NCBI RefSeq assembly: GCF_020193575.1
Contig: NZ_JADYVD010000023.1
Location: 43,491 to 107,490 of the forward strand
Reading direction: 5' to 3'
From: Ensifer sp. IC4062
GTDB taxonomy: Bacteria > Pseudomonadota > Alphaproteobacteria > Rhizobiales > Rhizobiaceae
DNA length: 64,000 nucleotides
Notes under the pieces: generated by a model
Database searches by the model: none
What the model was told of the DNA's origin: nothing
What the model saw: only the letters and a program-made list of their open reading frames with translations
Made by a program: the position numbers and the translations under genes
Shown here: positions 17,284 through 26,592 of the stretch, piece by piece
Layout of the letters: each line of letters starts with the position of its first letter
Numbering within the stretch: position 1 is the first letter of the stretch

Positions 17284-17698
17284 AGTCGATTGTGGCGATC
17301 CACTCGCCTGATGCTGACTTAGCGAAGCCGACGATTCGATCAATAGGTCGCGCTTCGGGTCCCATCTTGACTGAGGTCATGCAAGCAACGCCTGGCCCTG
17401 CCCCGGCCTTGTCACATTGGCCGAGTGCCAGAGAGATTTCCGGCAGGTTCTTCCGATCCCAAACGAGAGGAGACGCCGCATGTGCTTTGCGGTAGGCGGC
17501 CAATGCGTCGGCTTCTGTCGGCGCTTCAACAGTCGGAACAGGGCAAAGAGATGGATCAGCGGAGATAGCCGCAACCAGTTCGGCTTTCGAGATGGCCTGA
17601 GCTTCGACTTTCGGCTCGGACGCGGCAATGTAGGTGCCGCCGGCGCCAGCCGCTAAACCGAGGGTAGCTGCGATCGCGATTATGGCATTCTGGTGCAT
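17282..17698 (-). CDS. Small exported or membrane-anchored protein of the transfer region
   Basis: This 138-residue protein starts M-H-Q-N-A-I-I-A-I-A-A-T-L-G-L-A-A-G-A-G-G-T, a hydrophobic signal or anchor segment, followed by a soluble domain with four cysteines. The start at 17698 is chosen for its AGAGGAAA and the signal peptide; the open frame upstream to 17794 overlaps the neighbouring gene. No family was recognised. It is the last gene of the leftward operon of exported proteins that is divergent from the virB operon, so a periplasmic role in conjugation or exclusion is possible but unproven. Confidence 0.65.
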   Translation of the reverse strand: MHQNAIIAIAATLGLAAGAGGTYIAASEPKVEAQAISKAELVAAISADPSLCPVPTVEAPTEADALAAYRKAHAASPLVWDRKNLPEISLALGQCDKAGAGPGVACMTSVKMGPEARPIDRIVGFAKSASGEWIATID

Positions 17699-17717
17699 TG
17701 AATGTTTCCTCTGATGC

Positions 17718-18314
17718 TTAGGTCCTGAGATTGAACCAGAAGCGCTCCTTGACGCCCTTGTCATTCGGGATGTCGAAATACCAGCCGTTAGCACGGCGCG
17801 GCCGGGGGGACGTTACCTGCACCTTGCAACCGTTGTAGCGGTTGTTGCGATTCAAGAAATTGTCGTTGTGGCTGCCGCTGGTGAGAACGTTGACTGTAAT
17901 TCTATTCCGCTTGTTGGCTTCTTCGTCGCCATAAAGGCGGCTGAATTCGTTTCGGTTCTCGCATCTGTCGACGATCTGGACGCATTGGTCCTGCTCGTTG
18001 CGTCGTAAGCCGTTATCGTCTCCATCATTGCTCGAGGTGGGGTGCGACCCTGCAGGGCAGTCCTCGAACTCTTCCCGGCCTGGCTCGCCGGCCTTCGCTT
18101 CGTGACAAATGGGCCAATCAAATCCCGGCTTCGACATTGCGGCGATCAGCCTCTTCATCGGGGGCACGCAATAGGGAACGCGCTGCCAGGACGGGTTTTG
18201 CGAGGCAGCGCAAAGGAGAACCTGGCAGCCCCAGGAAGCATCTTCTGCCTTTGCTCCTGTGGGGGCGAAGGTAAGCGCAGCAAGACCGGCTGCGGCATAA
18301 ATCAGGTGTTTCAT
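17718..18314 (-). CDS. Cys-rich exported hypothetical protein
   Basis: This 198-residue protein has a clear signal peptide (M-K-H-L-I-Y-A-A-A-G-L-A-A-L-T-F-A with A-K-A-E cleavage near residue 23). The mature part is rich in Cys, Asn, Asp and Arg. It includes D-C-P-A-G-S-H-P and an Asn/Arg-rich stretch, N-N-R-Y-N-G-C-K-V-Q-V, and ends with aromatic residues. Paired cysteines suggest disulfides in the periplasm. No family is recognised. It lies in the exported-protein operon divergent from virB. Confidence 0.65.
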   Translation of the reverse strand: MKHLIYAAAGLAALTFAPTGAKAEDASWGCQVLLCAASQNPSWQRVPYCVPPMKRLIAAMSKPGFDWPICHEAKAGEPGREEFEDCPAGSHPTSSNDGDDNGLRRNEQDQCVQIVDRCENRNEFSRLYGDEEANKRNRITVNVLTSGSHNDNFLNRNNRYNGCKVQVTSPRPRRANGWYFDIPNDKGVKERFWFNLRT

Positions 18315-18473
18315 TCAGTTGGCCCTCATGATGTTGCGGCTGGGGACGCCCGATCGACGAATAGCTTGTCGAGCGGTGTGACGTGCTGCACTCGGTCGCC
18401 CGCTGATGACGGCGGCAATGAGCCGCCAGCGGGTCGTTGCGAATGAGCTCGCAATATGTGCGAAGTCTGGCAA

Positions 18474-19175
18474 CTATCGGTCTGTCCTCTTCGGCTTTTT
18501 CCGCGCGTCGATGAAGGGAGGCGATATTTCGCTTTCCCGTTCGACAAGCAGGTTGAAATCAGCGATCGGCTGGCGGCCTAGCGTCTTGTCGACGGCCTTC
18601 CGACGCCACTCGTTCATGTCGAGAACGTAAGTGGCCCATATGCCATAGCGGGCCGCCATCGCGTGCTGCTGATAGGCCAGGTATTGGCTGTTGTATGAAT
18701 AGGGCGACGCGACACGCGCCCATCCGACACGAAGCATCTCCACCGCAATATCGCGGCCGGCTGACGTGCAGCGGGCCTGGGGGATACCGTCACCGCCATA
18801 GCCGAAGACGGTACATTCTACCGGTTTGCTGCCTATGGTCCTCTTGAGCCAAGCCTTTGCAAGTGGGCCGCACGGAACGGGTGAAGGCGCCTTTTGCCGC
18901 TCGCGATCCACCCACTTGGGATCAATCGCCCACTGTGGCAGCTCGCACGCGTCGATCTCGACGAGGCGAACGTGCTGCGCATATTGCGGATACCACAGGG
19001 TGCGGCCGTCCATGACGGCGACTCGGCCTTTGTAGACCGAATTTTGGTAGATCGGAGCTACGCTCATTCTCTGCGGTGGCCGAGCCGCCGCGGCCGGAGT
19101 CTTGATGAGATCCGCGGCTGTCGCTGCGTGGGGGATCGTAGCGAGCGCGGCGGCTGCAAGTAGGTATCGCTTCAT
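18474..19175 (-). CDS. Exported staphylococcal-nuclease-like protein 1
   Basis: This 233-residue protein has a signal peptide (cleavage after A-A-T-A-A, near residue 21) and a thermonuclease-like OB-fold pattern: V-A-V-M-D-G-R-T-L-W, then H-V-R-L-V-E-I-D-A-C-E-L-P-Q, later A-V-E-M-L-R-V-G-W-A-R-V and A-M-A-A-R-Y-G-I-W. The V-x-D-G-D-T-L Asp is replaced by Arg, so calcium-dependent nuclease activity may be weakened or lost. It is the third of three tandem nuclease-like genes and overlaps the one upstream by ATGA. Confidence 0.7.
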   Translation of the reverse strand: MKRYLLAAAALATIPHAATAADLIKTPAAAARPPQRMSVAPIYQNSVYKGRVAVMDGRTLWYPQYAQHVRLVEIDACELPQWAIDPKWVDRERQKAPSPVPCGPLAKAWLKRTIGSKPVECTVFGYGGDGIPQARCTSAGRDIAVEMLRVGWARVASPYSYNSQYLAYQQHAMAARYGIWATYVLDMNEWRRKAVDKTLGRQPIADFNLLVERESEISPPFIDARKKPKRTDR

Positions 19176-19708
19176 TGCTCTGCCTTCTTGGTTCGCGCAT
19201 TCACCTCGCGGCTCAAGAGAATGGCCGGATGCTGGACGTCTTCGAACTGCCAGAGGCCGGCATGCTTATCGCGCGCAAGTTTCTCAGCCACGGCATAGGG
19301 GACGTGATAGGGCATGCCCTCACCGTTGAGGGCCGCGAAGGCGTATCCGCTCGTGATCAGGACGTTTGCCAGATCGAGCCGCTCCTTCCCAACTGTGGCG
19401 TAGCAGACGACGTAAGCGATGCCGTCTTTCTTCACCACCGGGGCGCAAACGGGTTTGGTGTCTTTGATATAGGCCGCCAGCACGGCAAGGGACGCGTCGC
19501 CGCAGTCGCGTTTCTGCCCGTGCTTGTCCGTATAGGCCGTGCCGCGCAAACAGGACTGGACGCCGTAGAGGCGGAATCTTTCACCATTGGAAACCCACGT
19601 GTCGCCAGTTTCCAGGGTGACGCCAGGAAGAAGATCGAAATAGCCTGCCGGCGCTGCGGATACGGATGTCGGCAAGAGAGCCACCAAAAGCGAAAGAGCC
19701 TTTCTCAT
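19172..19708 (-). CDS. Exported staphylococcal-nuclease-like protein 2
   Basis: This 178-residue protein starts M-R-K-A-L-S-L-L-V-A-L-L-P-T-S-V-S-A-A (signal peptide). The nuclease-like core is R-F-R-L-Y-G-V-Q-S-C-L, then a helix, V-C-A-P-V-V, Y-V-V-C-Y-A-T-V, and D-L-A-N-V-L-I-T-S-G-Y-A-F-A, ending with K-L-A-R-D-K-H-A-G-L-W-Q-F. The Asp-Ala-Pro-Glu segment of true thermonucleases reads V-Q-S-C-L, so the calcium site seems lost. The start at 19708 makes an ATGA overlap with the upstream stop and has GAAGGG before it. Confidence 0.7.
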   Translation of the reverse strand: MRKALSLLVALLPTSVSAAPAGYFDLLPGVTLETGDTWVSNGERFRLYGVQSCLRGTAYTDKHGQKRDCGDASLAVLAAYIKDTKPVCAPVVKKDGIAYVVCYATVGKERLDLANVLITSGYAFAALNGEGMPYHVPYAVAEKLARDKHAGLWQFEDVQHPAILLSREVNARTKKAEQ

Positions 19709-20313
19709 TGACCCTTCACCCTCGGATCGGCCCACATCCCGAATGACCCCTTCTGGCCGATCTCCTCAGCATTGGAGAGATCCGGGCGAACGGGAGTTCC
19801 GTCTGGCTTTTTTGCGAGGCGGAGCGCGCCGAGCGACAAAAGCTGCTCCTCGAACATGTCGACGGAGTCGAGGCTACCGGGGAAATGATAGTAACCGTAG
19901 CAGGTGGCGTTCTGGACGGGCGAACCTTGCTCGCTCACGAAGGCACGGCAAAACACGACCTTCGGGTTTTGTAACAGGATCTGAAGTTGCTGCTGCGCAT
20001 AATCGGTGCAGCTCCCGGCGAAGTCTTCACTGCGATTGACCATTTCGCCCTTGCATGGCTCCAGGCCAAAAAGGTGCAGTGTTGTCTTGTCATCCACGCG
20101 AAAGTCGGTCGGTGAAACGGCCTTAAATCCGGCCGTTGTTGCATAGCCCTTCCGATCGGCGACCTTCCCGCTTCCGTCGTAATATTCGAGCACGAGAACC
20201 GTCTTACCCGGAGCTGCGAGCGATTTGATGTAATCCTTGTTGATGTCCGAGAGGGACAAAGCAGGTGTTGCGATAGCGCCACTTGCGAGTGCGGCGATGA
20301 TGGTCCGTTTCAT
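19705..20313 (-). CDS. Exported staphylococcal-nuclease-like protein 3 (most divergent)
   Basis: This 202-residue protein has a signal peptide (M-K-R-T-I-I-A-A-L-A-S-G-A-I-A-T-P-A-L-S). T-T-L-H-L-F-G-L-E-P-C matches the thermonuclease beta-strand before D-A-P-E; V-V-F-C-R-A-F-V and the tail K-G-S-F-G-M-W-A-D also fit the fold. Catalytic residues are not evident. As the first gene of the leftward operon, it faces the virB operon across a 159-base divergent promoter region. The trio may be a structural or entry-exclusion set in the periplasm; this is inference from position. Confidence 0.6.
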   Translation of the reverse strand: MKRTIIAALASGAIATPALSLSDINKDYIKSLAAPGKTVLVLEYYDGSGKVADRKGYATTAGFKAVSPTDFRVDDKTTLHLFGLEPCKGEMVNRSEDFAGSCTDYAQQQLQILLQNPKVVFCRAFVSEQGSPVQNATCYGYYHFPGSLDSVDMFEEQLLSLGALRLAKKPDGTPVRPDLSNAEEIGQKGSFGMWADPRVKGQ

Positions 20314-20346
20314 TTTCTAGCCCTTACCCAAATTGCTTCAGCTCGT

Positions 20347-20362
20347 TCCCCTGCAATAGGGG
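20347..20362. promoter_or_regulatory. Candidate operator TCCC-N8-GGGG in virB divergent promoter region
   Basis: TCCC at 20347-20350 and GGGG at 20359-20362 flank 8 bases; extended arms CCCCT and AGGGG form a perfect 5-base inverted repeat. The same TCCC-N8-GGGG occurs at 48524-48539 next to mobC, and a looser one lies at 50770-50791 before the XRE regulator gene. A shared operator for that regulator is proposed. Confidence 0.4.
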
Positions 20363-20472
20363 GTTTAAGTCTGCCTCGAAAAGTTGTATCGCTGAACCAA
20401 ATCGATGCGACACCTTCACCAGCTTAATCGGTTTTCATTTCGATCACAACACCGCAAGTGAGGCGCGGGGCG

Positions 20473-21447
20473 ATGGAAAAAAGGGCTAGATTTTCAGGCG
20501 TTTTGGGCTGGGCCGCTTTGACGGGTAGCGCCCTTTTGTGCACGAGCTGGGTTCCGATTTCTTACGCCCAAGATGGGCGTAAATCCGCAAATATCATAAC
20601 AAATAAAAGAACTTGGCCGATTGACAGGAAGGCGGAGCTTGCAACGAACTTCGATGAGCGCTGGCGCGGCTCAGAGAAGGAGTTCGTGCTAGGCGCTGAT
20701 GGCGTAGTAAAGCAGCAAGATGCGGTTCAGAACAAAGCTGACAACAGCCCCCATGATTTTGGGGGTTTGCATCATATTGATGCAGATTTGAGCAATTTCG
20801 CTCCCTCCAACAACGTGCCGAACAGGGTTGATGAACCGCAGGTTCCCACGGGCTCGATACAGCACATTGGTGCATTTCGGCAGATCAATGACAACACCAA
20901 AGACGTGTATGAGTGCGGTCCGTCTCCGCTCAGCCCGGAAGAGGTTAAGTCTCTGGTTGTGCAGACGGCGCGCAAATATCGCGTCGATGAAGTCTTCGCG
21001 GCGGCCATCGCCTGGGCCGAGAGCGGCTTTGACCAAAGCCGCAACTCCCCAAAGGGCGCGCGCGGACCGATGCAGCTCATGCCTGCTACGGCTGCGCGGT
21101 TCGGAGTTACGGACATCTGTGATCCCGCTCAGAATATCGAGGGCGGGATGAAGTACCTGCGCTTTCTGCTTGATGAGTTTCAGAACCCGCTCCTGGTCGC
21201 GGCTGCTTACAACAGCGGCGAACAGCGGATCTACCAACACGGCGGGATCCCGCCTTTCCAGGAAACAGTCGGATACGTCGCGAAGGTGGTGAACTACCAA
21301 CTCGGGCTGCCAATGCCGTCGGCAAAGGGCAAGGCGAGGCCGGCCGCCGCTCCGCAGGCGGTCTCGGATGCGAGTGACAGCCGCGACGCCGGTGTCATCG
21401 CCGTGAAGAAGACCGGCAAGTTTGTCGGCGGTGTCATGCACTTTTGA
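20473..21447 (+). CDS. virB1: VirB1-type lytic transglycosylase
   Basis: This protein of about 324 residues has an N-terminal export signal (W-A-A-L-T-G-S-A-L-L-C-T-S-W...Y-A-Q) and a C-terminal SLT domain: A-W-A-E-S-G-F-D with the catalytic Glu, then G-P-M-Q-L-M-P-A-T-A and A-A-Y-N-S-G-E. It should open peptidoglycan locally so the type IV secretion channel can assemble. A roughly 130-residue linker without recognised domains precedes the SLT domain. The ATG at 20473 is preferred over a GTG at 20458. It is the first gene of the 13-gene transfer operon. Confidence 0.88.
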   Translation: MEKRARFSGVLGWAALTGSALLCTSWVPISYAQDGRKSANIITNKRTWPIDRKAELATNFDERWRGSEKEFVLGADGVVKQQDAVQNKADNSPHDFGGLHHIDADLSNFAPSNNVPNRVDEPQVPTGSIQHIGAFRQINDNTKDVYECGPSPLSPEEVKSLVVQTARKYRVDEVFAAAIAWAESGFDQSRNSPKGARGPMQLMPATAARFGVTDICDPAQNIEGGMKYLRFLLDEFQNPLLVAAAYNSGEQRIYQHGGIPPFQETVGYVAKVVNYQLGLPMPSAKGKARPAAAPQAVSDASDSRDAGVIAVKKTGKFVGGVMHF

Positions 21448-21458
21448 AGGAGAGAAAC

Positions 21459-21797
21459 ATGCAATTTGAAATGCAAACGAGGAAGTCTCAGGCGGTGAAG
21501 CTCGCAGCCACGCTCGGCATTGTGGCCGCATTCCAAGTCGCGGGCGCTGATGTTGCGCTCGCGCAGAGTGCAGGCGGCGCCTTCGGGCCGCTGCAGACGG
21601 CGGTACAGATGATCGTCGATTTCATCACAGGCCCGTTCGGTCGGCTGCTCGCGATCATTGCCGTTATCGGCCTTGGCTTTCTGGCATTCGCCGGTCGCTT
21701 GTCGTGGTTCACGGCCGGCGCGGTCGTGATGGGAATCGGTCTGGTATTTGGCGCACCGGCGATCGTCGACGAGATGATCTCGGCGGTCGGTCAGTGA
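21459..21797 (+). CDS. virB2: VirB2/TrbC-type pilin
   Basis: This 112-residue protein has a long signal peptide ending A-L-A-Q and two hydrophobic segments (M-I-V-D-F-I-T-G-P-F-G-R-L-L-A-I-I-A-V-I-G-L-G and W-F-T-A-G-A-V-V-M-G-I-G-L-V-F-G), the layout of VirB2 major pilins. It forms the conjugative pilus after cleavage. The ATG at 21459 has AAGGAGAG upstream. A TTG-initiated longer frame from 21444 overlaps virB1 and is rejected. Confidence 0.9.
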   Translation: MQFEMQTRKSQAVKLAATLGIVAAFQVAGADVALAQSAGGAFGPLQTAVQMIVDFITGPFGRLLAIIAVIGLGFLAFAGRLSWFTAGAVVMGIGLVFGAPAIVDEMISAVGQ

Positions 21798-21800
21798 CCG

Positions 21801-22100
21801 ATGAGTGAGTTTCAGGACGAAAAACCGGCTCTGACACCGTTGGTGATCGGGTTAACCCGGTCCCCAACCCTTTGGGGCGTGCCCTACATGGCGGTGGTGC
21901 TGATCGTTGGCGTCACCATCATCGGCTGGCTTGCAACGAACGACCTCCTGGCGTTGCTCATCGCGCCGGTTGCTTACCTTGTCCTGTTCTCGCTCTGCAC
22001 CTGGGACAACAGGATCCTCGATGTGATGCAGGTGACGTCCCGCAAGACGCCCCGCACGCCCAACAAGCGCTTTTGGGGCACCAACTCTTACGGACCGTGA
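21801..22100 (+). CDS. virB3: VirB3-like inner-membrane protein
   Basis: This 99-residue protein has the typical VirB3 form: a short N-terminus with L-T-R-S-P-T-L-W-G-V-P-Y and two adjacent transmembrane helices (residues about 26-70), then a short basic tail. VirB3 joins the VirB4 ATPase in the inner-membrane complex. It lies 3 bases after virB2 and 2 bases before virB4, in the canonical order. Confidence 0.9.
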   Translation: MSEFQDEKPALTPLVIGLTRSPTLWGVPYMAVVLIVGVTIIGWLATNDLLALLIAPVAYLVLFSLCTWDNRILDVMQVTSRKTPRTPNKRFWGTNSYGP

Positions 22101-22102
22101 CC

Positions 22103-24562
22103 ATGCTGAAAGTCGTCAAAGAAGAGCTTGGATTCGGCCCGGTCGCCAGCAATGAGCGGCCCATGTCGACTCACATTCCGTATCTCCGACATGTCTCCGA
22201 TACAGTGATCCGGCTGGAAAACGGATCGCTTCTAAGCGTCATCAAACTCAATGGACTGTTCTTCCAGACGGAGGACCAGGCTGAGCTCAACATGCGGTCG
22301 GTCGTCCAGAACACGATGATCCGTGCCTTGGGGTCGAGCCGCTATTCTCTTTGGTCGACCGTGATCCGGAGAGAGGTCGAAACGCAGATCGGTGGCGCGT
22401 TCGACGAACCATTCTGCGACCTGTTGAACAAGCGCTACATGGGGCAACTGCGCCACAAGCGCATGTTTACGAATGAAATATACTTGACGGTCGTGCGGTC
22501 TGGGATGCGGGGCGCCCTCGGCATTGGCGACTCGTTAAAGAGGCTCTTTGACAAGGCAAACAGGGACGCGCGGGTCCAGCAAACGCGCGAAGATGTTACG
22601 GAGCTCGAGGAGCTGATCGGCAACATCGTCCGCGATCTGCACAAGTATGGAGCCCGGGCGCTCGGAATTACCTATCGTCGCAGGAATGACGACCAGGCCA
22701 AGATTGAAGGGCGTGATGAGAAGGGGAAAGGCGAGCCCTACTCCGAACCCTGCGAGTTCTTCAACGCGATCCTGAGCTGCGGTGTGCCGCGCAAGATGCG
22801 CCTGCCGCGCATGGGCATTCGCAATTATGTCGGAACGTCGCGACTGCATTTCAGCAAGCGGACGATGCAGGCTCAAGCGGCTGTCGATGAAGACACCCGC
22901 TTCGGGGCGCTGCTTTCCATCAAGGAATATCCGCCCTTCACCGGGCCAGGAATGCTGGACGGCCTGCTGCAGGTGAACCACGAATTCATTCTGACGCAAT
23001 CCTTCACCATCGCCGACAAGCCGATCGCTCAAGAACGTATTAGTCGATTGCAGAGGCAGATCAGAGCCTCGGACGAGTCCGGTAGCTCAGTCGAACAGGA
23101 TATCGACTATGCGCTCAATAGCCTGATGAACCAGGAGGCCGTCTTCGGCTTCCACCATCTTTCGCTCCTATGCCTCTCCCGCGATCTCCCGGGCCTTAGC
23201 CGCACCATTTCCGAACTCGGTGCTCGCCTCACCGACATGAATCTCACCTGGCTTCGCGAGGATCTGAACCTCGAAGCGGGATTTTGGGCGCAACTGCCCG
23301 GCAATCACAGCTACATTGCTCGCAAAGCGATGTTGTCGAGCGCGAATTTTTCCGGCCTGTCCTCCATGCACAATTTCGCGACGGGCCAGGCCGATCGCAC
23401 TCATTGGGGACTGCCGATCACGATCCTCGAAACCACGTCGCAGACGCCGTACTGGTTCAATTTCCATCGCCGCGACATCGGGCACTTCCTCGTCACGGGA
23501 CCAACCGGCTCCGGTAAAACGGTCGCTTTGACTTTCCTGCTCGCACAGGCGATGCGCGTTTCACCGACACCGAAAGCCGTGTTCTTCGACAAGGATCGCG
23601 GCGCGGAAATCTTCGTAAGGGCGATTGGCGGTTCATATGAGGTGCTGTCACCGGGAACGCCGACCGGCTTTAACCCGCTGCAGCTCGAAAATACCGGCCC
23701 AAACCGCGAATTCCTCCTTCGTCTCCTGAAGGCAATGCTGCGCTCCGGTGATCGCAGTGACTTCACTCAGGAAGACGAGGATACGCTTGAGCGGGCGATC
23801 GTCCGCCTGATGCAGGAACCTGCGGCGGAACGAAACCTAGCGAACCTGGCCGCCCTGCTTGTGGGTCGGTCGCGGGCGGATGCCAATGACCTTCACTCTC
23901 GCCTTCGTCCTTGGATCGAAGGTGAAAAGGCGTGGCTCTTCAACGCTCAGCACGACGTCCTCTCTTTCTCGGGTCGCAGCGTCTTCGGGTTCGACATGAC
24001 GAACATCCTCGGCAACGAGGATCTCCGCACGCCGGCGCTGATGTACCTCTATCATCGCCTCAACGAGCTGCTCGACGGAAACCCCGTCATGTTCTTCATG
24101 GACGAGGGCTGGCAGCTTCTTATGGACGAGACCTTTTCGGCGTTCATCGTCGACAAGATGAAAACCATCCGCAAGCTCAACGGCATTGTTGGCTTCGGCA
24201 CCCAGTCCGCGGCGGATATCGCCAAGGCAAAAGCCTCGCATACGCTGATCGAGCAGTCGGCGACGAACATTCACTTTCCGAACCCGCGGGCCGACGAAGA
24301 GAGCTACATCAAGCGCTTTGGCCTGACGGTGAAGGAATTCAACTTCATCAAGAACACTCCGCCCGAAAAGCGAACTTTCCTGATCAAGCACGGCAATGAC
24401 TCGGTCATCGGTAGGCTCGATCTCTCCGCCATGCCCGATCTCGTGAAGGTGCTTTCCGGCCGCAAGGAGACCGTCGAGGAGTGCGCGGCGCTTCGGGAAC
24501 AATATGGCGACGAACCTGAAAATTGGCTGGCTGAATTTTGCGGATGGGAGAAGGCCGAATGA
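22103..24562 (+). CDS. virB4: VirB4/TrbE-type ATPase
   Basis: This 819-residue ATPase has the CagE/TrbE/VirB N-terminal domain and a C-terminal P-loop domain. Walker A reads G-P-T-G-S-G-K-T near residue 466; Walker B lies in V-M-F-F-M-D-E-G-W, followed by F-G-T-Q-S motif III. It powers pilus biogenesis and substrate transfer. The open frame begins upstream at 21872 within virB3, but the ATG at 22103 ([11 protein letters not shown]) is the family start. Its stop overlaps the next gene as ATGA. Confidence 0.93.
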   Translation: MLKVVKEELGFGPVASNERPMSTHIPYLRHVSDTVIRLENGSLLSVIKLNGLFFQTEDQAELNMRSVVQNTMIRALGSSRYSLWSTVIRREVETQIGGAFDEPFCDLLNKRYMGQLRHKRMFTNEIYLTVVRSGMRGALGIGDSLKRLFDKANRDARVQQTREDVTELEELIGNIVRDLHKYGARALGITYRRRNDDQAKIEGRDEKGKGEPYSEPCEFFNAILSCGVPRKMRLPRMGIRNYVGTSRLHFSKRTMQAQAAVDEDTRFGALLSIKEYPPFTGPGMLDGLLQVNHEFILTQSFTIADKPIAQERISRLQRQIRASDESGSSVEQDIDYALNSLMNQEAVFGFHHLSLLCLSRDLPGLSRTISELGARLTDMNLTWLREDLNLEAGFWAQLPGNHSYIARKAMLSSANFSGLSSMHNFATGQADRTHWGLPITILETTSQTPYWFNFHRRDIGHFLVTGPTGSGKTVALTFLLAQAMRVSPTPKAVFFDKDRGAEIFVRAIGGSYEVLSPGTPTGFNPLQLENTGPNREFLLRLLKAMLRSGDRSDFTQEDEDTLERAIVRLMQEPAAERNLANLAALLVGRSRADANDLHSRLRPWIEGEKAWLFNAQHDVLSFSGRSVFGFDMTNILGNEDLRTPALMYLYHRLNELLDGNPVMFFMDEGWQLLMDETFSAFIVDKMKTIRKLNGIVGFGTQSAADIAKAKASHTLIEQSATNIHFPNPRADEESYIKRFGLTVKEFNFIKNTPPEKRTFLIKHGNDSVIGRLDLSAMPDLVKVLSGRKETVEECAALREQYGDEPENWLAEFCGWEKAE

Positions 24563-25647
24563 GGACGAGTCCTGCTTTGTGGGTGATTTCTGCGCTGTGG
24601 CTTGGTGCCTTCGGAACGGCGCACTCTGAGGTGCCGGTGCTTGACGGTAAGGTGCTCGAGACCGACACCAAACGCGACCAGACGACGACGGAAATCGAGA
24701 AGACGGATAGTGACCGTCATACGGTCAGCAAGAGCGTGACCTGCTCGATGTATCGTCCGGGTCGCAGCGGTGATGCCGCTTCCGCTGCAACGGCCAACCC
24801 GGAAATCACGGGCCTCGTGAAGCGAGTGGCCCAGGAAGAAGGCATCGACGAAAGCCTCTTCATGGCGCTCGTCTACCAGGAAAGCCGGTTCAACCCGTGT
24901 GCGAAATCGCCGGTCGGCGCCATTGGGCTTTCTCAGCTCATGCCGGGTACGGCAAAGGATCTCGGGGTCAATCCTTATGACATGGAAGACAATCTTCGTG
25001 GCGGCGCGCGCTATCTGAAGCAGCAGCTTCGCCGTTTCAACGGCAACACCAATCTGGCACTGGCCGCCTATAACGCGGGTCCTGGTAACGTCCAGAAGTG
25101 GGGCGGAATCCCGCCTTTCAAGGAAACGCAGGGGTATGTGGCGAACATCACCCAAAAGTGGCTTCCTGCTTTTGGCGGCTCCGACGTTGCGAATATTCCG
25201 GCGAATTATGGCGGCGGTTCTACCACCTTCACCGGGATGCGGGACTCCACGATGAATTCGATGGCGACATCCCAGGCGATCGGGGAAAGCAGCGGAAACG
25301 TTGCCTCTTGGCTGCAGCAGTTGGGCGCAATGTCCAGCGGGACGATCCAGGACAGTTGGGACCACAATTCCGGCGCGCGAAATGCCAACCTCGAAATGAT
25401 GAACCAGGTCATCCGCCTCGGCACGACGATGGCGGACCTCATGAATTCTCGTAGTGCGGTCGATGTCGGCAATCTTTCCGGCGCATCACGTACGAGCGAC
25501 TTCAAGAAGGATGACGACGAGGACGATCGCGAAACGACCGGCGTTTGCGATCCTCGCGCGGGGCTTGAATGGAACCCGACAGAAAAGGCTTGCGTCCAGA
25601 AGCGGGAGCGCGAAGCCAACGTAGATCTGATGTTGACCGCTCAATGA
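24559..25647 (+). CDS. Second SLT-domain lytic transglycosylase of the operon
   Basis: This 362-residue exported protein has an SLT domain at about residues 90-200: V-Y-Q-E-S-R-F-N-P (catalytic Glu), [23 protein letters not shown]-terminal region of about 150 residues contains a helical part and an acidic D-D-D-E-D-D stretch, ending C-V-Q-K-R-E-R-E. It is a second transglycosylase besides VirB1, placed between virB4 and virB5, where other systems carry only accessory genes. The C-terminal part could tether it to VirB5 or the pilus tip. The start at 24559 overlaps the virB4 stop. Confidence 0.85.
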   Translation: MRTSPALWVISALWLGAFGTAHSEVPVLDGKVLETDTKRDQTTTEIEKTDSDRHTVSKSVTCSMYRPGRSGDAASAATANPEITGLVKRVAQEEGIDESLFMALVYQESRFNPCAKSPVGAIGLSQLMPGTAKDLGVNPYDMEDNLRGGARYLKQQLRRFNGNTNLALAAYNAGPGNVQKWGGIPPFKETQGYVANITQKWLPAFGGSDVANIPANYGGGSTTFTGMRDSTMNSMATSQAIGESSGNVASWLQQLGAMSSGTIQDSWDHNSGARNANLEMMNQVIRLGTTMADLMNSRSAVDVGNLSGASRTSDFKKDDDEDDRETTGVCDPRAGLEWNPTEKACVQKREREANVDLMLTAQ

Positions 25648-25658
25648 GGAGAACTGCC

Positions 25659-26360
25659 ATGAAACGTTTGATTTTAACGGCGTGCTCGGTGGCCCTTGCG
25701 TCCGCAGCAACCGCTCAAGTCCCGGTCATCGACGCTGCTAATCTTGAGATCGCCCAAAGGACGTGGACGACGACCGATCAAATTCTTGGGACGAATAAGG
25801 AAGTCCTGAAATCGGTCCAGGAGACCCTTCAGGCGGTGACCGGCGATCGCGGTAGCGATGCTAACCAGATGCAGAACCTTGCCGTTGGTAATGGATTCAG
25901 CGTCTCCCAAATGCCGTCCTTCGACAGCCTCATGTCGGGCGGCGTTCCGAATTTCGGAAGCATGGGCGGCGATGTTGCCAAGGTCGCAACGACCTTCATC
26001 AACGGGCTGCAACTGGTGAAGAACCTGTCCGGTCAGGCAGGCAGCTCGTTTTCGGGCGACAAGTCGTATGAAGAGATGGTTAACACCGTTCTCGGTGTAG
26101 CGGCACTCGTGACTGGCTCGCAGCAAGCCGTCCAGACTCGCCGCACCTCTTTCGAGCAGGCGGGCGCAAATATCGGCCAGGCCAAAGACATCAAAGGCTC
26201 GATCGATCAGAACACGCAGCTTCAGGTGCAAGCTGGCCTGACGATCAACGAATTGATCGGCGTCATGAACGGCGCCGTGTCGTCGCTCCAGGCTGATAAC
26301 CAACGGCGCCTGACGGATATTTCCAACTCAAAGAAGGCGCTCTCCTACAGTGACCAGTAA
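25659..26360 (+). CDS. virB5: VirB5-like minor pilin
   Basis: This 233-residue protein has a signal peptide (M-K-R-L-I-L-T-A-C-S-V-A-L-A-S-A-A-T-A-Q-V). The mature part is mostly alpha-helical: a long helix with I-D-A-A-N-L-E-I-A-Q, a Gly/Ser loop region, and two further helices, the VirB5/TraC pattern. VirB5 sits at the pilus tip and helps contact recipients. The ATG at 25659 follows GAGGAGAA; a longer frame from 25569 overlaps the preceding gene and is rejected. Confidence 0.85.
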   Translation: MKRLILTACSVALASAATAQVPVIDAANLEIAQRTWTTTDQILGTNKEVLKSVQETLQAVTGDRGSDANQMQNLAVGNGFSVSQMPSFDSLMSGGVPNFGSMGGDVAKVATTFINGLQLVKNLSGQAGSSFSGDKSYEEMVNTVLGVAALVTGSQQAVQTRRTSFEQAGANIGQAKDIKGSIDQNTQLQVQAGLTINELIGVMNGAVSSLQADNQRRLTDISNSKKALSYSDQ

Positions 26361-26367
26361 AATCACC

Positions 26368-26577
26368 ATGACTGCAAAGGTTCTGTTTTCAGTCCTGATC
26401 GCGGCCGGCCTCGCCGGCTGCGGTACGGCGGCCAAGGAGAAGACCGCGCCCTGTAAGAGACCTGCCAACCTGACGTCTTACGCGCCGGATCCCCGCCAGG
26501 AATGCGGGCCGATGATGAGCGTCAATGGTGATGCAGCGGCCGCCCTGGCGGCAATCGAGGCAATGGCGGCTGAATAA
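26368..26577 (+). CDS. Small lipoprotein (VirB7-position or entry-exclusion type)
   Basis: This 69-residue protein has a type II signal peptide with lipobox L-A-G-C (acylated Cys at residue 18), then a short mature domain with two further cysteines. Its place between virB5 and virB6 fits either the VirB7 outer-membrane lipoprotein or an EexN-type exclusion lipoprotein; sequence alone does not decide. No separate VirB7 gene lies between virB6 and virB8. A GTG at 26350 overlapping virB5 is an alternative start. Confidence 0.7.
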   Translation: MTAKVLFSVLIAAGLAGCGTAAKEKTAPCKRPANLTSYAPDPRQECGPMMSVNGDAAAALAAIEAMAAE

Positions 26578-26592
26578 GGACAATTTGCAACG

